Source: Tetrapyrgos nigripes
Lineage: Eukaryota > Basidiomycota > Agaricomycetes > Agaricales > Campanellaceae
Reading direction: 5' to 3'
NCBI GenBank assembly: GCA_013368315.1
Contig: JAACJM010000074.1
Span: 294,203 to 358,202, forward strand
Length of the DNA: 64,000 nucleotides
A model generated the notes under the pieces. That model was not told the DNA's origin. It ran no database searches and saw only the letters and a program-made list of their open reading frames with translations. Within the stretch, counting starts at the first letter, position 1, and each line of letters starts with the position of its first letter. This document shows positions 11,913-22,040 of the stretch, piece after piece. Made by a program: the position numbers and the translations under genes.

Positions 11913-12656
11913 TTAAATGTTACTGTAATACCGACCGAAAGCCTCGACCATTGTGGCAGTCCCAATAGAGAGAAACGGATACGCCAAAATCAATTGGGTA
12001 AGGAAAACACTCGCAGAAGATTTCATCATCACCTAGTAATTCAGCAGTAATGTAAGTATGAGTAGAATTTTTAGCGTTTTCCGCATTGAAAATACCTCGT
12101 TGAACCACTTTCGAGTACATTTGGATATAACCCATAGCGCAGCAGATCCAACAATCACTCCACCCAAAATCAACCCGAAGGCAAACTAGAGGCACAGGTA
12201 GGGTCCGGGCATTGTATAGTTCATGATATCGGGGTCCGGTGGAGGTGTCGTCAATAATGCGCACGTTACACTAGTAAGAAGTAAAGTTGCCTGTACTTTA
12301 TGTTCAAAACAGGTTCAATTTACAAGAGGAAGATACACTCACCACCACTGTGACGTTGTTCATTTTTGTGCTTAAACCCTGTTTCTGCTCGGCGAACGTC
12401 CTGTCATCCTTGCTGCATATCTCCCATAGGCCTTTTATGGTGGAATGCCCATGGCCCAACCATGGCCTATGACGCACAAAAGAGTAAATAAATGACGGTG
12501 TATAGCCGGTAAGTTGCCTGCAGCCCAGTCCCAGTATTCTGGCATTAGCTCGAATGAAGCAGTATTTTGCGGTTCTGGAGAAGAAGTCGGGACCAAGGGA
12601 GCACTGGGCTGAAGTGAGTTTGAAGTGGGAAAGATAGTACCAGTAGTAGAGGACAT
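11913..12656 (-). CDS. Small predicted membrane protein, five exons, unknown function
   Basis: I reconstructed this gene by joining exons 12656-12478, 12412-12346, 12290-12270, 12185-12096 and 12032-11913. All four introns (65, 55, 84 and 63 nt) have GT-AG ends, and the sum is 477 nt, giving 158 residues with no internal stop. The N-terminal half is polar and Ser/Thr/Pro-rich and contains MPEYWDWAAGN. Residues about 86-115 form a long hydrophobic, Gly-rich segment (FAFGLILGGVIVGSAALWVI) followed by the basic ISKCTRKWFNE. A second hydrophobic stretch (VFLTQLILAYPFLSIGTATM) precedes the C-terminus FGRYYSNI. I do not recognise the family. One donor (GTAACG) is weak, so one junction may differ. 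It sits alone between the MFS gene and the hAT element. Confidence 0.5.
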
Positions 12657-12957
12657 GATCTAATGGAAGAGAAAGGCTGGATGGTAGCAGTGTAAACAAA
12701 GTGGTCTTAAAATATGGGTAAATCCACAGTCATCTTCTTGTTAATCTATATCCAAATGGATCGTATCGCCTGCTACAACACCGTCAACTATGGCCAGCCT
12801 GCTAGCGCATGCTTGCTGGGTGCAGCTCACATTCACATGTGGAGCAGCAGTGAATGAACCAAGCTGGCTGTCTGAAGCAGAACCTTAATTAATACTCCAG
12901 ATCACTCTGCAGTATGTGGTGTGGAGGTGTGAATGGGTAAGCAATGGTTTCATATGT

Positions 12958-12965
12958 TTGAACAC
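12958..12965. repeat. Left target-site duplication of hAT element
   Basis: TTGAACAC, exact copy of 17452-17459, directly outside the terminal inverted repeat. Eight bases is the diagnostic length for hAT insertion. Confidence 0.9.
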
Positions 12966-15900
12966 TAGTGTTGGGGAAAAAACTCGTCCAGACTTTCTGA
13001 CCGGTAATTTACCAGAGGCGGGAAGGAAGGGACCTTTTTTACCAGTAATTTACGGTAAATTACATAAACACGTGACTTCATTTTTTACGCCTCGTCATAC
13101 TGTCAAACGCTCAAACTGCGCTCAAAACTGCTCAAAAGCCCCTCAAACTTGCTTCGTTCCAGGCCACAGTACAAACTCTGAGCTCCTAGACCCCTTTGGA
13201 CCTACTTCAGCGGTCTTCACTGGACTAGCCTTCTGTATTGCTGAGTCTTTCAGCAATGAAACAATCTCGAAGGCATCCGGATTCACGATGTTGGCGGCAG
13301 TGATAAAGGAACGGGCCACGCCAACATACTCATCAATTATCATATCTGAGTCGTTCTCGCCATCAGCATCAGGGTCAGCAGGGTCGGCTTCTTGTTCATC
13401 GAGCCAGCTGTCGTCCTCCTCATCAATTCTCGTGTCCGGATCTTCGAAATCCTTTTTGATGTCACAAAACTTGACTCTCTTGCTGCGGGGCTTTGACTAG
13501 AAGATATCTGGGTCACATAGTGTATGATATTGAAGGGAAAGACTTACCTGTGAGTAATGTTGCTTCACAACCGTTCTCGCACCCATCGCCTCAACTGACA
13601 TTCTGTTTCGCAATGCCGGTGTCATCCAGGTGAGTGTTGAGCCAGTTCGTTCATCTGCCATCGAATTGACGCGAATGGAAACCAGCTTGATGGCAACATA
13701 CTGTTGTCTCGTCAGTGGGTGTCAGAGGAGGGAGGATAAAACATGGCACCGGTAAGATTTGGGCTTCTTCACCAATTGTACTCTGCCACCACCTAATCAA
13801 CCCCTCAGTGCTTACGTCGTTGTCTATTGGTGCATTGAAAGGGAAACTCGACTGCGCGTAAGCTTGCAGCTCATCTCGAAACTGCTCTGAGAATTCCTTC
13901 CCATACTCGACCCACTTTGTGAAAAACTTGTTACTGCCATGTTTGACTTCGTTGCAGGCTACTTCGAAAAGAAAATGGGCGACAGGCCAGAAGATTTTGT
14001 GATGCCGGATGCCTTGCAATGGAGGATAGACTTTTTCGTCAAGGGGCTGCGTCGGATCTGGATCGTTGTTTCGGAAAAGTTGAGATCGTAGATATACTAG
14101 AAATGAACAGTCCGAGATGTGAGTATTATAGAGCTAAGAGATAAAATCAAACGCACCTGGATTGAGATATGCAGTAGCTAAGTAGACAGCATTATAAAGT
14201 TGTCCTCCTTGAATGAAAAGTTGATTGTGTCGATAGTCCAAGATGCTGAGGATCTCATCCTGTACTTCCTTCAGATACTCACTCTTCTTATTGGTGACCG
14301 TTTGCTCAATCTCAAAGATGAGAGCGTGCCAATAAAGGAAGACATCAGCAGGATTTGCATCGTTAGCCTCTAGACATGCCAATGCCCTGGCCAAAGGCAT
14401 TCCAATGTCAATGAGATGTTTGAGAACGAACTCAAAATCTTGTGATGCCCTTGTCAGAGAACTCTGGAAGATAGATGCATATTCCTGCACAAAAATGTTA
14501 GTATTGATGACACTGCACGGAGAATAGAATTTTACCCAGTCCTGTAAGCTTTCATCACTTTCAACAACTATTCTGATTATTGGTGAATTGCGCTGAACGG
14601 ACAATGCAGACAAAGTTACAGTCGAGAAACGAGTCTTCCCTATGGCTTCCAAACCTCGTACTTTTTGGAGTTGGGCCTCGTTTGCGCGGTCGAGAAGAAA
14701 GCTGGCATGATTAGATTGATGAAATTTCTGTAGAGTGGCCCTCACAACTTTGACAGCCTATAATCGTCATAAGTAAAGAAATGGGACATAGTTGCTGGTA
14801 CGTACTTTTGCAAAGTATGCAATTTTAACGATATCTTTTGAAGTATTGTTGCAGTGGTGGCAGATATCAGCCAATGCCAAGAGTGTCGGTATTGCGTTGG
14901 CTAGCAGCAAACGAGCACCAAGTGTGTTTCCAGTGCTATCAGAGACTACAGCACAGAACTGTGTTTCTCCAATTTCACGCATCCACTGATGATTACATTA
15001 GCAATACAGAACTTGCCAGCTCAGCGAGCACAACTCACTCTCAAGGCCAAATCCCGCACCCATTCCTTTGTGTGTCTCTTGTTGGTAGCATTGTTGACTT
15101 CCATCAAGTGCACACTTCGATTTTGCTCTGAAATATGGACAGTCCAGTGTGACTTGCGGTGTCGGGTACCCCCATCAAATGATATAGTGAGGTTTCGTTC
15201 TTTCTTCAGGAGTGCAGTGTTGTTACTGATGATTTTCGCTGCTTCAGAAGGGATGAGATCATCGAGGAGCATGTTACAGGTGGGAGGAGTGTAATCCGGT
15301 GTAGCATCCATCCACAACTCTCTCCATACTGGCAAGTCGGCAACAAGTCCTGCAAAATTTCCAACACAGAAGAGCTTCGTTACTCCTAAATCAAGGACTG
15401 CCTTCCGCTTTATCAACCGTTCCTTCCTTCCCAGTCTTACTTCCCTATCCAAAGTCCCAGTTTTCATTGCGGGTTCGCTGGCTGCTGGTGTGTTCCTCTC
15501 TGTCTGCAATTTTTCCACCACTGACGATGGTGCCCTATCCACCATAATACGCTGTACTTCCACTTTTAGATCTGGTGAAATCAAAGGGCATTGGATAGCA
15601 TGCTTGAGGGCTCGCTGCTGACTTCGATTGGAGTGGAATTTGATGCAGCCTTCTCCAACACATTTGTACCGCGAACGAGTTGTAGGATCGTTACTGTATC
15701 GGCAGCGCAGCAACAATTTATTGAGAATGGCTTTTCGTGGTGCACCAGTGCTGCAGGTCCCGTTAACAGGAAGCAGCACTATTTCCCTTCTAGGTGTGTC
15801 CTCTTCGTCGCCCATTGGTTCATCTCCAGAGTCTTCATCATCACTACTGTCCTCATCACTTCTATCATCGTTTTCAGCTGTTTTTCGGATTTTTACACCA

Positions 15901-17451
15901 ACATTAACCATCTCCTCTCGTTTTCGCTTTGTTTCAGACCGTGCTATTTTAGGTGCTTTTCGAGACTTTGGGGCGAAGAAGGGATGTATAGGGATTGGAT
16001 CTGTAGTGGTAGTCGTTGTTTCTGGTACTGCTGGTTCAATATCCGCGTTCTTGGAGGTTGGAGGACATCAACACAGGGTCTTTTGTGAGTCAAAACCAGT
16101 ACTCACTGTATCATTGAAGTACTTGACTAACGTTTGGAATGTCTGATAGCGTGTTTTGTTTGGCGAAAATTTCTTATCGTAAATGGGGAAGTCCAGTGGG
16201 GTGACATAACCGGCGAGGGTATTAATGGCATAGAGAGCACAGGACTCATTGTTGGTCTGCCTCCCGCAAGGCAAGTTGTCAACCTTGAAGTTGTCGGAGA
16301 CTGTTCCCCAGTCCGAGAGCCACCATTGAATAGCACTAATCAATTCATTTGGAGCAGGATGCTGCATGGAGTCCCTGTACAGAATGCTCCTGCCAGCAAC
16401 ATCAACCACGACTGCAACCCAGTGATTACCACGAGCCTCTTCAGAAGGCAGCTCTACAGAGGTACCCAATCGGATAAAGACCGGAAAGGCTATTGCCTTG
16501 ATAGATCCTTCCTTCAGTGCGTCCCCAGTCTTCACCAATATCCGCTCCTGCTTACGATATCCCACCACCAGTTTATTGCTCCAATAATTATTCATCAACC
16601 ATATTCTGTCATCCATCTTCTGTGAGCGTAGTTGGGCCACCATTTGTGCAACCTGTACATCGCCAAGCCACGAGTCGCTTAGGAATTTGGCAAGGTCGAA
16701 GGTTGTTCCTGACTCGTCGGGAAGGTCTTGCTTCCAGCAAACCGGGCTAAGTGTGCTGTAGATGCTTGCATACCACCCATTATTTTCAGCCAGTCCTGTA
16801 CCATAGTCCATGTCTTCTTATGGATCCAAAGATTGTGAACTATCTCCCAATAGCTAAGGACCCATAGAGGAAGATTCATCTGGGATGGCACTTGCGTCAA
16901 CGTCAGGGTGCTATGCATCTGCCGCTTTAGGCAATGATGTCCCTGAGCAACGGCACCTGGTACCAGTGAAATGAGCGCATGGATTTCGGTAAGAGAAGGG
17001 ACCGGCTGTGAGCGTAGAATTCTGACGGTAGGTGGCGTATTAAGTAGTGTGGCGCCAGATGTGAAATGAGATGGATCGAGTGCCGGAGTGTCTGGATTGT
17101 CCACAGCAGGTATTGTAAAGTTTGTGAGGTCAATGATAGAGCAGCTCGGAGGGGGAAGCAGTATAGGAAGAAATTCTTCAGGAATGGTGAGAGTATCGGT
17201 ATGGTGACTGGGTTCATCTGGTAGCTCGATGACCCCGTGGGTGGGCTCCATTCAGTTGTAGGAGTCTGTGTTACACGACGACGGCTCATTGAAAAAATTT
17301 TCAGATTCTTGGAAAGGTACTACACATGACTACTTGGCCCTTGGTAAATTACTCCCTCTTCTGAAGGCCATCTTATTGACCAGTAATTTACCCGTAAATT
17401 ACCGGTAAAAAAGTGCTTTGGTAAATAACTCAAGTTTTTTCCCCAACACTA
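12966..17451 (-). mobile_element. Complete hAT DNA transposon with TIRs and 8-bp TSD
   Basis: The 4486-bp element begins TAGTGTTGGGGAAAAAACT and ends with its reverse complement; only one base differs in the outer 21. The TAGNG start fits the hAT consensus. Perfect 8-bp duplications (TTGAACAC) flank it. Both subterminal regions carry repeated TAATTTACC/GGTAAATTAC motifs in both orientations (about 13009-13066 and 17343-17427), likely transposase binding sites. A single transcription unit on the minus strand fills the interior: a C48-type protease region followed by the transposase. The near-identical ends, intact TSD and mostly open frame suggest a fairly recent insertion, although one frameshift is visible in the protease part. 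Confidence 0.9.
13143..17251 (-). CDS. hAT transposase with upstream in-frame Ulp1-like (C48) protease region
   Basis: The transposase cuts and rejoins the element's ends. Minus-strand exons are 17251-16107, 16049-15039, 14985-14806, 14757-14536, 14484-14157, 14096-13750, 13700-13548 and 13496-13143, all GT-AG. The first exon encodes a C48/Ulp1-like cysteine protease, with NHW (His), YRDSM (Asp), GRQTNNESC (Gln and Cys). A 57-nt intron (16050-16106) removes the only stop and keeps frame into a basic linker and an acidic patch. A zinc-finger-like C-x4-C segment (YKCVGEGCIKFH) follows, then LTISFDGGT, DICHHCNNTSKDI, KTRFSTVTLSALSVQRN, ATAYLNP and the C-terminal dimerisation region (LVSIRVNSMADERT). 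The protease part changes frame between 16679 and 16811. Whether protease and transposase form one polypeptide is inferred from splicing; two separate genes remain possible. Confidence 0.8.
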
Positions 17452-17459
17452 TTGAACAC
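17452..17459. repeat. Right target-site duplication of hAT element
   Basis: TTGAACAC, identical to 12958-12965 and immediately outside the right terminal inverted repeat. Confidence 0.9.
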
Positions 17460-18095
17460 TGGCAGCATCTCGGTCACGTGCAGAATTGGATGCACCCTGC
17501 TTACGGTGCTATATGACTATTGCAGCGTGGAAACTTGAAGGGCAAGAGACGATGGAGTTCGTCGACGTTGAAGAGAAGGTGGCCACGTCAGCCATGTCGG
17601 CCAACCAGGAACCAATTTATTTATCAGTTTTTGCCTCCGTTATTGCCAAATTAGGGGCTATGTTATGAGATAGGGGCTTCCGGATAGATTTTGTCTTTCT
17701 CCTCCGTGGTCCCTTCTGCGTTCCTTCCATTTGGCTCTCTGCCCCTTCCTTCAGCCCTCCCGGAGAGCACCCAATCGTGCACAAATGTATGGTTCGATGA
17801 CGACGCCAGTTATCGCATCTGTTTCACATTTGTATTATCGAATAATGGCATAGAAGGTCCCCCTCGAGCCCGGGTCGAACAATGAGTTCGCTATATTACC
17901 CTTTTTTGGCTGGTTTTACCTACCTGTTTTTCTTGAGATTCCTATTTATGCTGTCCTCAGCTGCATGTACCTTATGTATGGTTTCGACCTAGTATGGCGA
18001 CGTCACAGTCTCGCTTGGCGTTATCCTCTACATGCGCAGATGATTATGATTGGGAAGATGCTACCGAGTCTGGACACACATATGTAAGTCTCTAG
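17460..18095. other. Intergenic between hAT element and secreted-protein gene
   Basis: No coding signal was recognised. It contains the tRNA-Val-like relic at 17791-17881 and, at the end, the promoter region of the downstream gene. Confidence 0.5.
17791..17881 (+). pseudogene. tRNA-Val(CAC)-like relic with intron
   Basis: The plus strand folds partly as a tRNA. The 5' acceptor strand GGTTCGA is complementary to 3' TCGAAC(A). The anticodon stem is TCTGT/ATAGA, the loop TTCACA gives anticodon CAC, and about 20 nt of intron-like sequence follows position 37. The 3' half (AGAAGGTCCCC...CCCGGGTCGAAC) matches the intact tRNA-Val at 21951-22040. The A box is altered and the T-arm has lost bases (CCCTCGAGCCC), so the T-stem cannot form. 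It is most likely a dead copy. Confidence 0.5.
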
Positions 18096-18102
18096 TATAA
18101 AA
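18096..18102 (+). promoter_or_regulatory. TATA box
   Basis: TATAAAA lies 97 bases upstream of the ATG at 18199 of the secreted SRPBCC-like gene, a normal distance for a fungal core promoter. Confidence 0.55.
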
Positions 18103-18198
18103 GCTGCCGATTCACGAATACTACCGCTCTCACGCCTGGCGTTTCTTCATCGTTTTTCGTTCACCTGACGTTGGTACCCAGGTCTCGAGGTGTACACA

Positions 18199-19012
18199 AT
18201 GCTAGCCCGAATCTCTTTCCTTGCCTTTGCGCATGCGATTTCGATATCCCTTCCATCCCTTCTGCTAGTACTACCCCAGCACGCCACGTACGTCTCGGCA
18301 CAATCGACTACGACATCTAGTCCTAGTCCTACGCCTACACCCCCGACAAATCTTCCCTCGGTCGACCCAGGAGTATTTTCTGTCAAAGCGAGTATTCTGA
18401 TCAATGCCAGTGTAGAGGAAGTGTGGAACGCGGTGCTGGACTTTCCGTCGTACCCAGAATGGAATCCGTTTGTTAGGTGCATTCTTCCGTATACATATGC
18501 CGCGTACTTAGACTGAACCTGACTCTTGCTTGACTCTGATCTACACATAATGTTATTACAGATCCCAAATAATCACCTCCCCTCTCCTTATCCCCATCTC
18601 CCCTCAAATTCCCGCTGAAGACCTCCGTCTAATCATCACCTCTCAAATTCCTCCTCTACCCCTCCCACCCGACGGTCCTCCCATCACCAATACATCCACA
18701 GGTAATCCCCTCGAATCACACATAACAATCGAAAATATCACGCATTATCAGCCCGATGTACATCGTATAGCTTGGAAATTGACGGGTACACCCGATGCAT
18801 TGTTGAGTGCGGAGAGGTGGAGTGCGGTTAGTGAGTTTATTGAAGAGGATGGAGATGGAGATGAGACGAGATGGGCTTTTTATGAGTCAAGAGAGGTTTA
18901 TGATGGAGCGATTGCTGGGATTGTGCAAACGTTGGAAGGGGAGGGGTTGCAGAAGGGGTTTGAGGCGCAGGGAGAAGCGTTGAAGATGAGGGTTGAGGGG
19001 TTGAGAAATTGA
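18199..19012 (+). CDS. Secreted SRPBCC/START-like (polyketide cyclase-type) protein
   Basis: Two exons (18199-18476 and 18562-19012, intron 85 nt) give 242 residues. The start at 18199 opens a hydrophobic signal peptide (about residues 1-33, ending near YVSAQS), followed by a short Ser/Thr/Pro linker. The mature part starts FSVKASILINASVEEVWNAVLDFPSYPEWNPFV when read across the motif, which is the first strand-helix segment of the SRPBCC fold (EVWxxLxDFxxYPxWNPF). The C-terminal part has the VHRIAWKLTG and W..YESREVYDGAIAG segments, and a final long helix typical of the fold, which holds hydrophobic ligands. Ligand and role are unknown. The secretion signal is unusual for this fold. Confidence 0.75.
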
Positions 19013-19817
19013 GGTGTAGCTATACATAGACGAGCTCCATCGGTGCAGTGACTGCGGTCGAAGAGCTTGAATCGTACTGAAATAGCGTGAATCAAATGCA
19101 TATGCCAAGCTTGAGATTACTGTTCGAGATTTGAGCCTCAATTGCAAGCTTCATGAGTGTATGCCTCTAACGCTCGGTTTCAAGCTTGAAACTCGTCTAT
19201 TAGCGACGGATACTTGCTATAGAGGGAAGGGGGTGAGTTATACTTATGGCTACAAAAATAGCTGCGTATATTTAAGGCTTTAAGAAGGCGCGGTCTTGGT
19301 AGTACTAGTCAAGTTTCAGCTAACCGTTTGGCCATGAAACTTGGACTCGCTGCGGAAGGCAGTTGTAAGCACAAGAGACGTTCACCCGAGCCGGTGCTGA
19401 CTGAGTTCGTAAATCCGCTCAATGCTTCGTCCTGCAGCTCCACTCCATAGAAGAGAGTATATAGCCAAGAATGTACCAGAACGCCTTCTGGATCGACAGT
19501 GGGAATTCCGTGTAGGTTCTGGTCATATGAAATGCCTTGATCGGGAGCAAACATACATTTGAAACGCTTCGAGAAGGTTACGTGCGAAGACTCGCTCAGC
19601 CAAGCTGAAGTTGAAAGCGTTAAGAATGATAAAGGGTACCTCGTCTCGGTACGCATGTTCAGACGAGGTACTGGTCATTAATGTCATGGAAACAAGGGGC
19701 AGTGGAGCGTACTTATACTGGAACAGCTGGGGACCGGGAAAAGGACTTTAAACGATGACGTCGGGTAGCACGTGCTTTTGTATTGATCACGAGGTTGTGA
19801 TGGCGGATGTTTGGCTG
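19013..19817. other. Intergenic; one weak small ORF
   Basis: Apart from the doubtful small spliced frame at 19419-19687 on the minus strand there is no coding signal here. Confidence 0.45.
19419..19687 (-). CDS. Doubtful small protein, 76 residues if spliced
   Basis: From the ATG at 19687 the minus strand reads MTLMTSTSSEHAYRDEVPFI and continues through FNFSLAERVFARNLLEAFQ. A 38-nt GT-AG gap would join it in frame to YTEFPLSIQKAFWYILGYIL and a stop at 19419. Composition looks protein-like, but the intron would be shorter than the others in this window and I recognise no family. Treat it as tentative. Confidence 0.22.
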
Positions 19818-19823
19818 TATAAA
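19818..19823 (+). promoter_or_regulatory. TATA box
   Basis: TATAAA 121 bases upstream of the ATG at 19939 of the GPI-anchored protein gene. Confidence 0.5.
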
Positions 19824-19938
19824 TGCGGAGATGACAACGCTGACAGGCAAGTTGTTTTCAACTTTCTGTTCCCAACGACCACCAGTCCTTCTCCTCGTCC
19901 CTCCCGCTACCGTTTCTTTACGTCCTATACCTGAAAAA

Positions 19939-20795
19939 ATGTTCGCAAAACTCAGGTATGTGTTTTCAGATTCTTGTAGGGAAACTGTTGCTCACAGACT
20001 GTCTCATTTTTTAGCCTCTTCGCTGCTATTGTCCTTCCTTTGGTTCACGCCCTTACCATCGACGCCCCGACCGACGCTGTTTCTACTCAGCCTGGTACTA
20101 TTACCTTCTCTGGCGATGGTAATGATAGGTAGGTGTTCAGGCTACTTTCATCGTTACCTTTTGCTGAGATAGCCGTATAGCATTTTCACCATCGAGCTCG
20201 ACCACCCTTCGCTCTTGAGCAAAATCGCGGTTGCCAACAACGTCAACCCTGGTGAGGGCTCGGTCAATGTTATCTGGCCTACCTTGTTGGAGACGTGGGT
20301 ACCAGTTTCGCAGCCATTGTTCTCATTTTACTAACGACTTGCTAAAAATAAACAGGACTGGTTACACCCTCGAAGCCGTAAACGTAGGCAACATCAGCGA
20401 TATTTTCGCCACCTCCCCTACCTTCAATATTGCCCCTCAACCCTCTTCCGCCTCCGCCTCTGGATCTCGTACCTCCGTCTCACTGTCCGCTACCAACCCT
20501 CCTGGCGGCTCAGCTTCTGCGTAAGTTGCCTTTCTCATTTCGTTGTGTGCGTGCGTATATACTCATTTTTCTGCCCTTTCACAGTACCGCACCCGCCTCA
20601 CCTCGTCCCTCCGCCCCATCTGGAACCACTAACTCTGCTTCCGGTACTTCTGGATCGCAAACCCAGTCTGGGTCTGGGTCTACTCAATCCTCCCCCGCAC
20701 CCTCACAGATTAACGGCAACGGTGCCTTCGCTGTCCAGTCCAACCTCGGAGCTGTTGTATTGGTTGCTATCGGTGCTGCCGTCTTTGCTCTCTGA
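19939..20795 (+). CDS. Kre9/Knh1-like Ser/Thr-rich GPI-anchored cell-wall protein
   Basis: Five exons (19939-19955, 20015-20128, 20181-20294, 20356-20520, 20585-20795) sum to 621 nt and 206 residues, all junctions GT-AG. The signal peptide is MFAKLSLFAAIVLPLVHA, cleaved before LTIDAP. Residues about 19-110 match the Kre9/Knh1-like N-terminal domain (LTIDAPTDAVSTQPGTITFS, then IFTIEL and YTLEAVNVGNISDIFATSPTF). A long Ser/Thr/Pro/Gly tract follows, which is likely O-mannosylated. The C-terminus is a hydrophobic tail (LGAVVLVAIGAAVFAL) preceded by small residues, a GPI-attachment signal. It should be exported to the plasma membrane or wall. Its exact role, probably in wall glucan organisation, is inferred from the family only. 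Confidence 0.88.
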
Positions 20796-21950
20796 GCGAG
20801 ATCCTCTGTTTTGTTGTAGGTTGGTGTGACCTCGGACACCTAGGGTTAGGACGCGTCGTCATGAACCATCGACATTTTTTTCTTCTTACGTTACACATAG
20901 CAGGGACCGACCTTTGATCTCATTCCTCCTGTCCTTTCTTCTTGGATTGATTGATTGATTGATGGACCTGGACGTTTTTCTGAATCGTAGTTGTTGTTTT
21001 GACTCTTTGTGAAGCCATATATTCGCATCTTTTCCTTCTAAAATACCACTCAAACCTTGCCACTTTTTGGTTCCTATCTGGGTCTTGTGTACCGTAGCCA
21101 ACTTATCCTACGCCTGCGTACGCGCCGCTATTGCTACCGTATGGATGTTGTAGTAAAGTGTAGCCGTGTACGTGTACATGTACGTAGCTCTACATAAGCC
21201 GAGCAGGAGCGTCCTGTCGTTTCTTGGTTTTCATCCGTGATGAGTGAGTGAGTGAGTGAATTACCCCGCTACCTACTAGTTACATGCACTCTTTGTTCTG
21301 TGCCAAGGGTGTAACTATCTTGGCCAGACGGGCACGCCTACTTACGACACTCATTGTGTTGTTGGATTGTGGTGGGCAAGCTGGTTGGCGGATGACAGAC
21401 ATGTCCTTTCAGATCTTTGATGCACTGATGGGCACATGGTTGAGCTGGGGGGAGTTGGGTCTTCGTCGGTGTTGACAGTGTAACTCCAGGAGAACTAGTA
21501 CAACGATATCCGCTGCTCAGTGCTTCTCATCATATGCACGGCCGTTGGCCGTCGGCGGCGGGCGCAGGCGTATTCCTGCAGAGTCGAGAGAATTTGAAGC
21601 TATACGCCACAAGGGGTGTCAACGTTCCTCGGTGTTGAGTCGGGAGCGAGGAAGTTGATGAGAGTTGAAAACGCCACAATCAAAAATGAAAGAAGCCTCG
21701 AAGTTGAAGAATAACGTGATAAGCTGGGCGTTGAGTACATTGAGTACTCTGAGCTCGAGGAAGTAGTCCCAGCCGTGGAAGATTGGGACTTGTCAAGTAG
21801 GAGAGGATGGAGGAGAGATATCTGAGAAAAGTGTATATGTACAGAACCGACTGGTAGAGAAATAGAGGAAGGTTCTCAAAAGAAAAAACCTGTGTAGCAC
21901 TTGAAGTGGGGATGCAAAACGAGCAGGCAAAAATGCCAGATGCTACAAGA
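20796..21950. other. Intergenic with short tetranucleotide repeats
   Basis: No gene recognised. It contains a (TTGA)n run near 20944-20964 and a (GAGT)n run near 21240-21258. The end nearest the tRNA has a T-run on the minus strand (GGCATTTTTGCC, complement at 21929-21940) that probably terminates Pol III transcription of the tRNA. Confidence 0.5.
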
Positions 21951-22040
21951 CGGTTCGACCCGGGTTCGAACCGGGGACCTTCTGTGCACAGCCACATTCT
22001 ACTGTTAGACAGATGCGATGACCAACTACGCCATCGAACC
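21951..22040 (-). tRNA. tRNA-Val(AAC) with 16-nt intron
   Basis: The minus strand reads acceptor GGTTCGA (22040 downward), D arm GCGTAGTTGGTCATCGC, anticodon stem TCTGT/ACAGA, loop CT-AAC-A, a 16-nt intron (GTAGAATGTGGCTGTG) at the canonical place after position 37, and T arm CCCGG-TTCGAAC-CCGGG. The 3' acceptor TCGAACC pairs fully. A and B boxes are intact. The spliced form matches fungal tRNA-Val(AAC) closely. The discriminator base would be G rather than the usual A, the only oddity. A T-run about 12-20 nt beyond the 3' end would serve as terminator. Confidence 0.88.

Noticed and set aside
15591..16146. Plus-strand frames of over 160 codons opposite the hAT gene
   Set aside because: The minus strand has transposase motifs in the same bases; these are antisense shadows.
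17486..17668. Plus-strand ORF just outside the hAT element
   Set aside because: No recognisable domain and no convincing extension.
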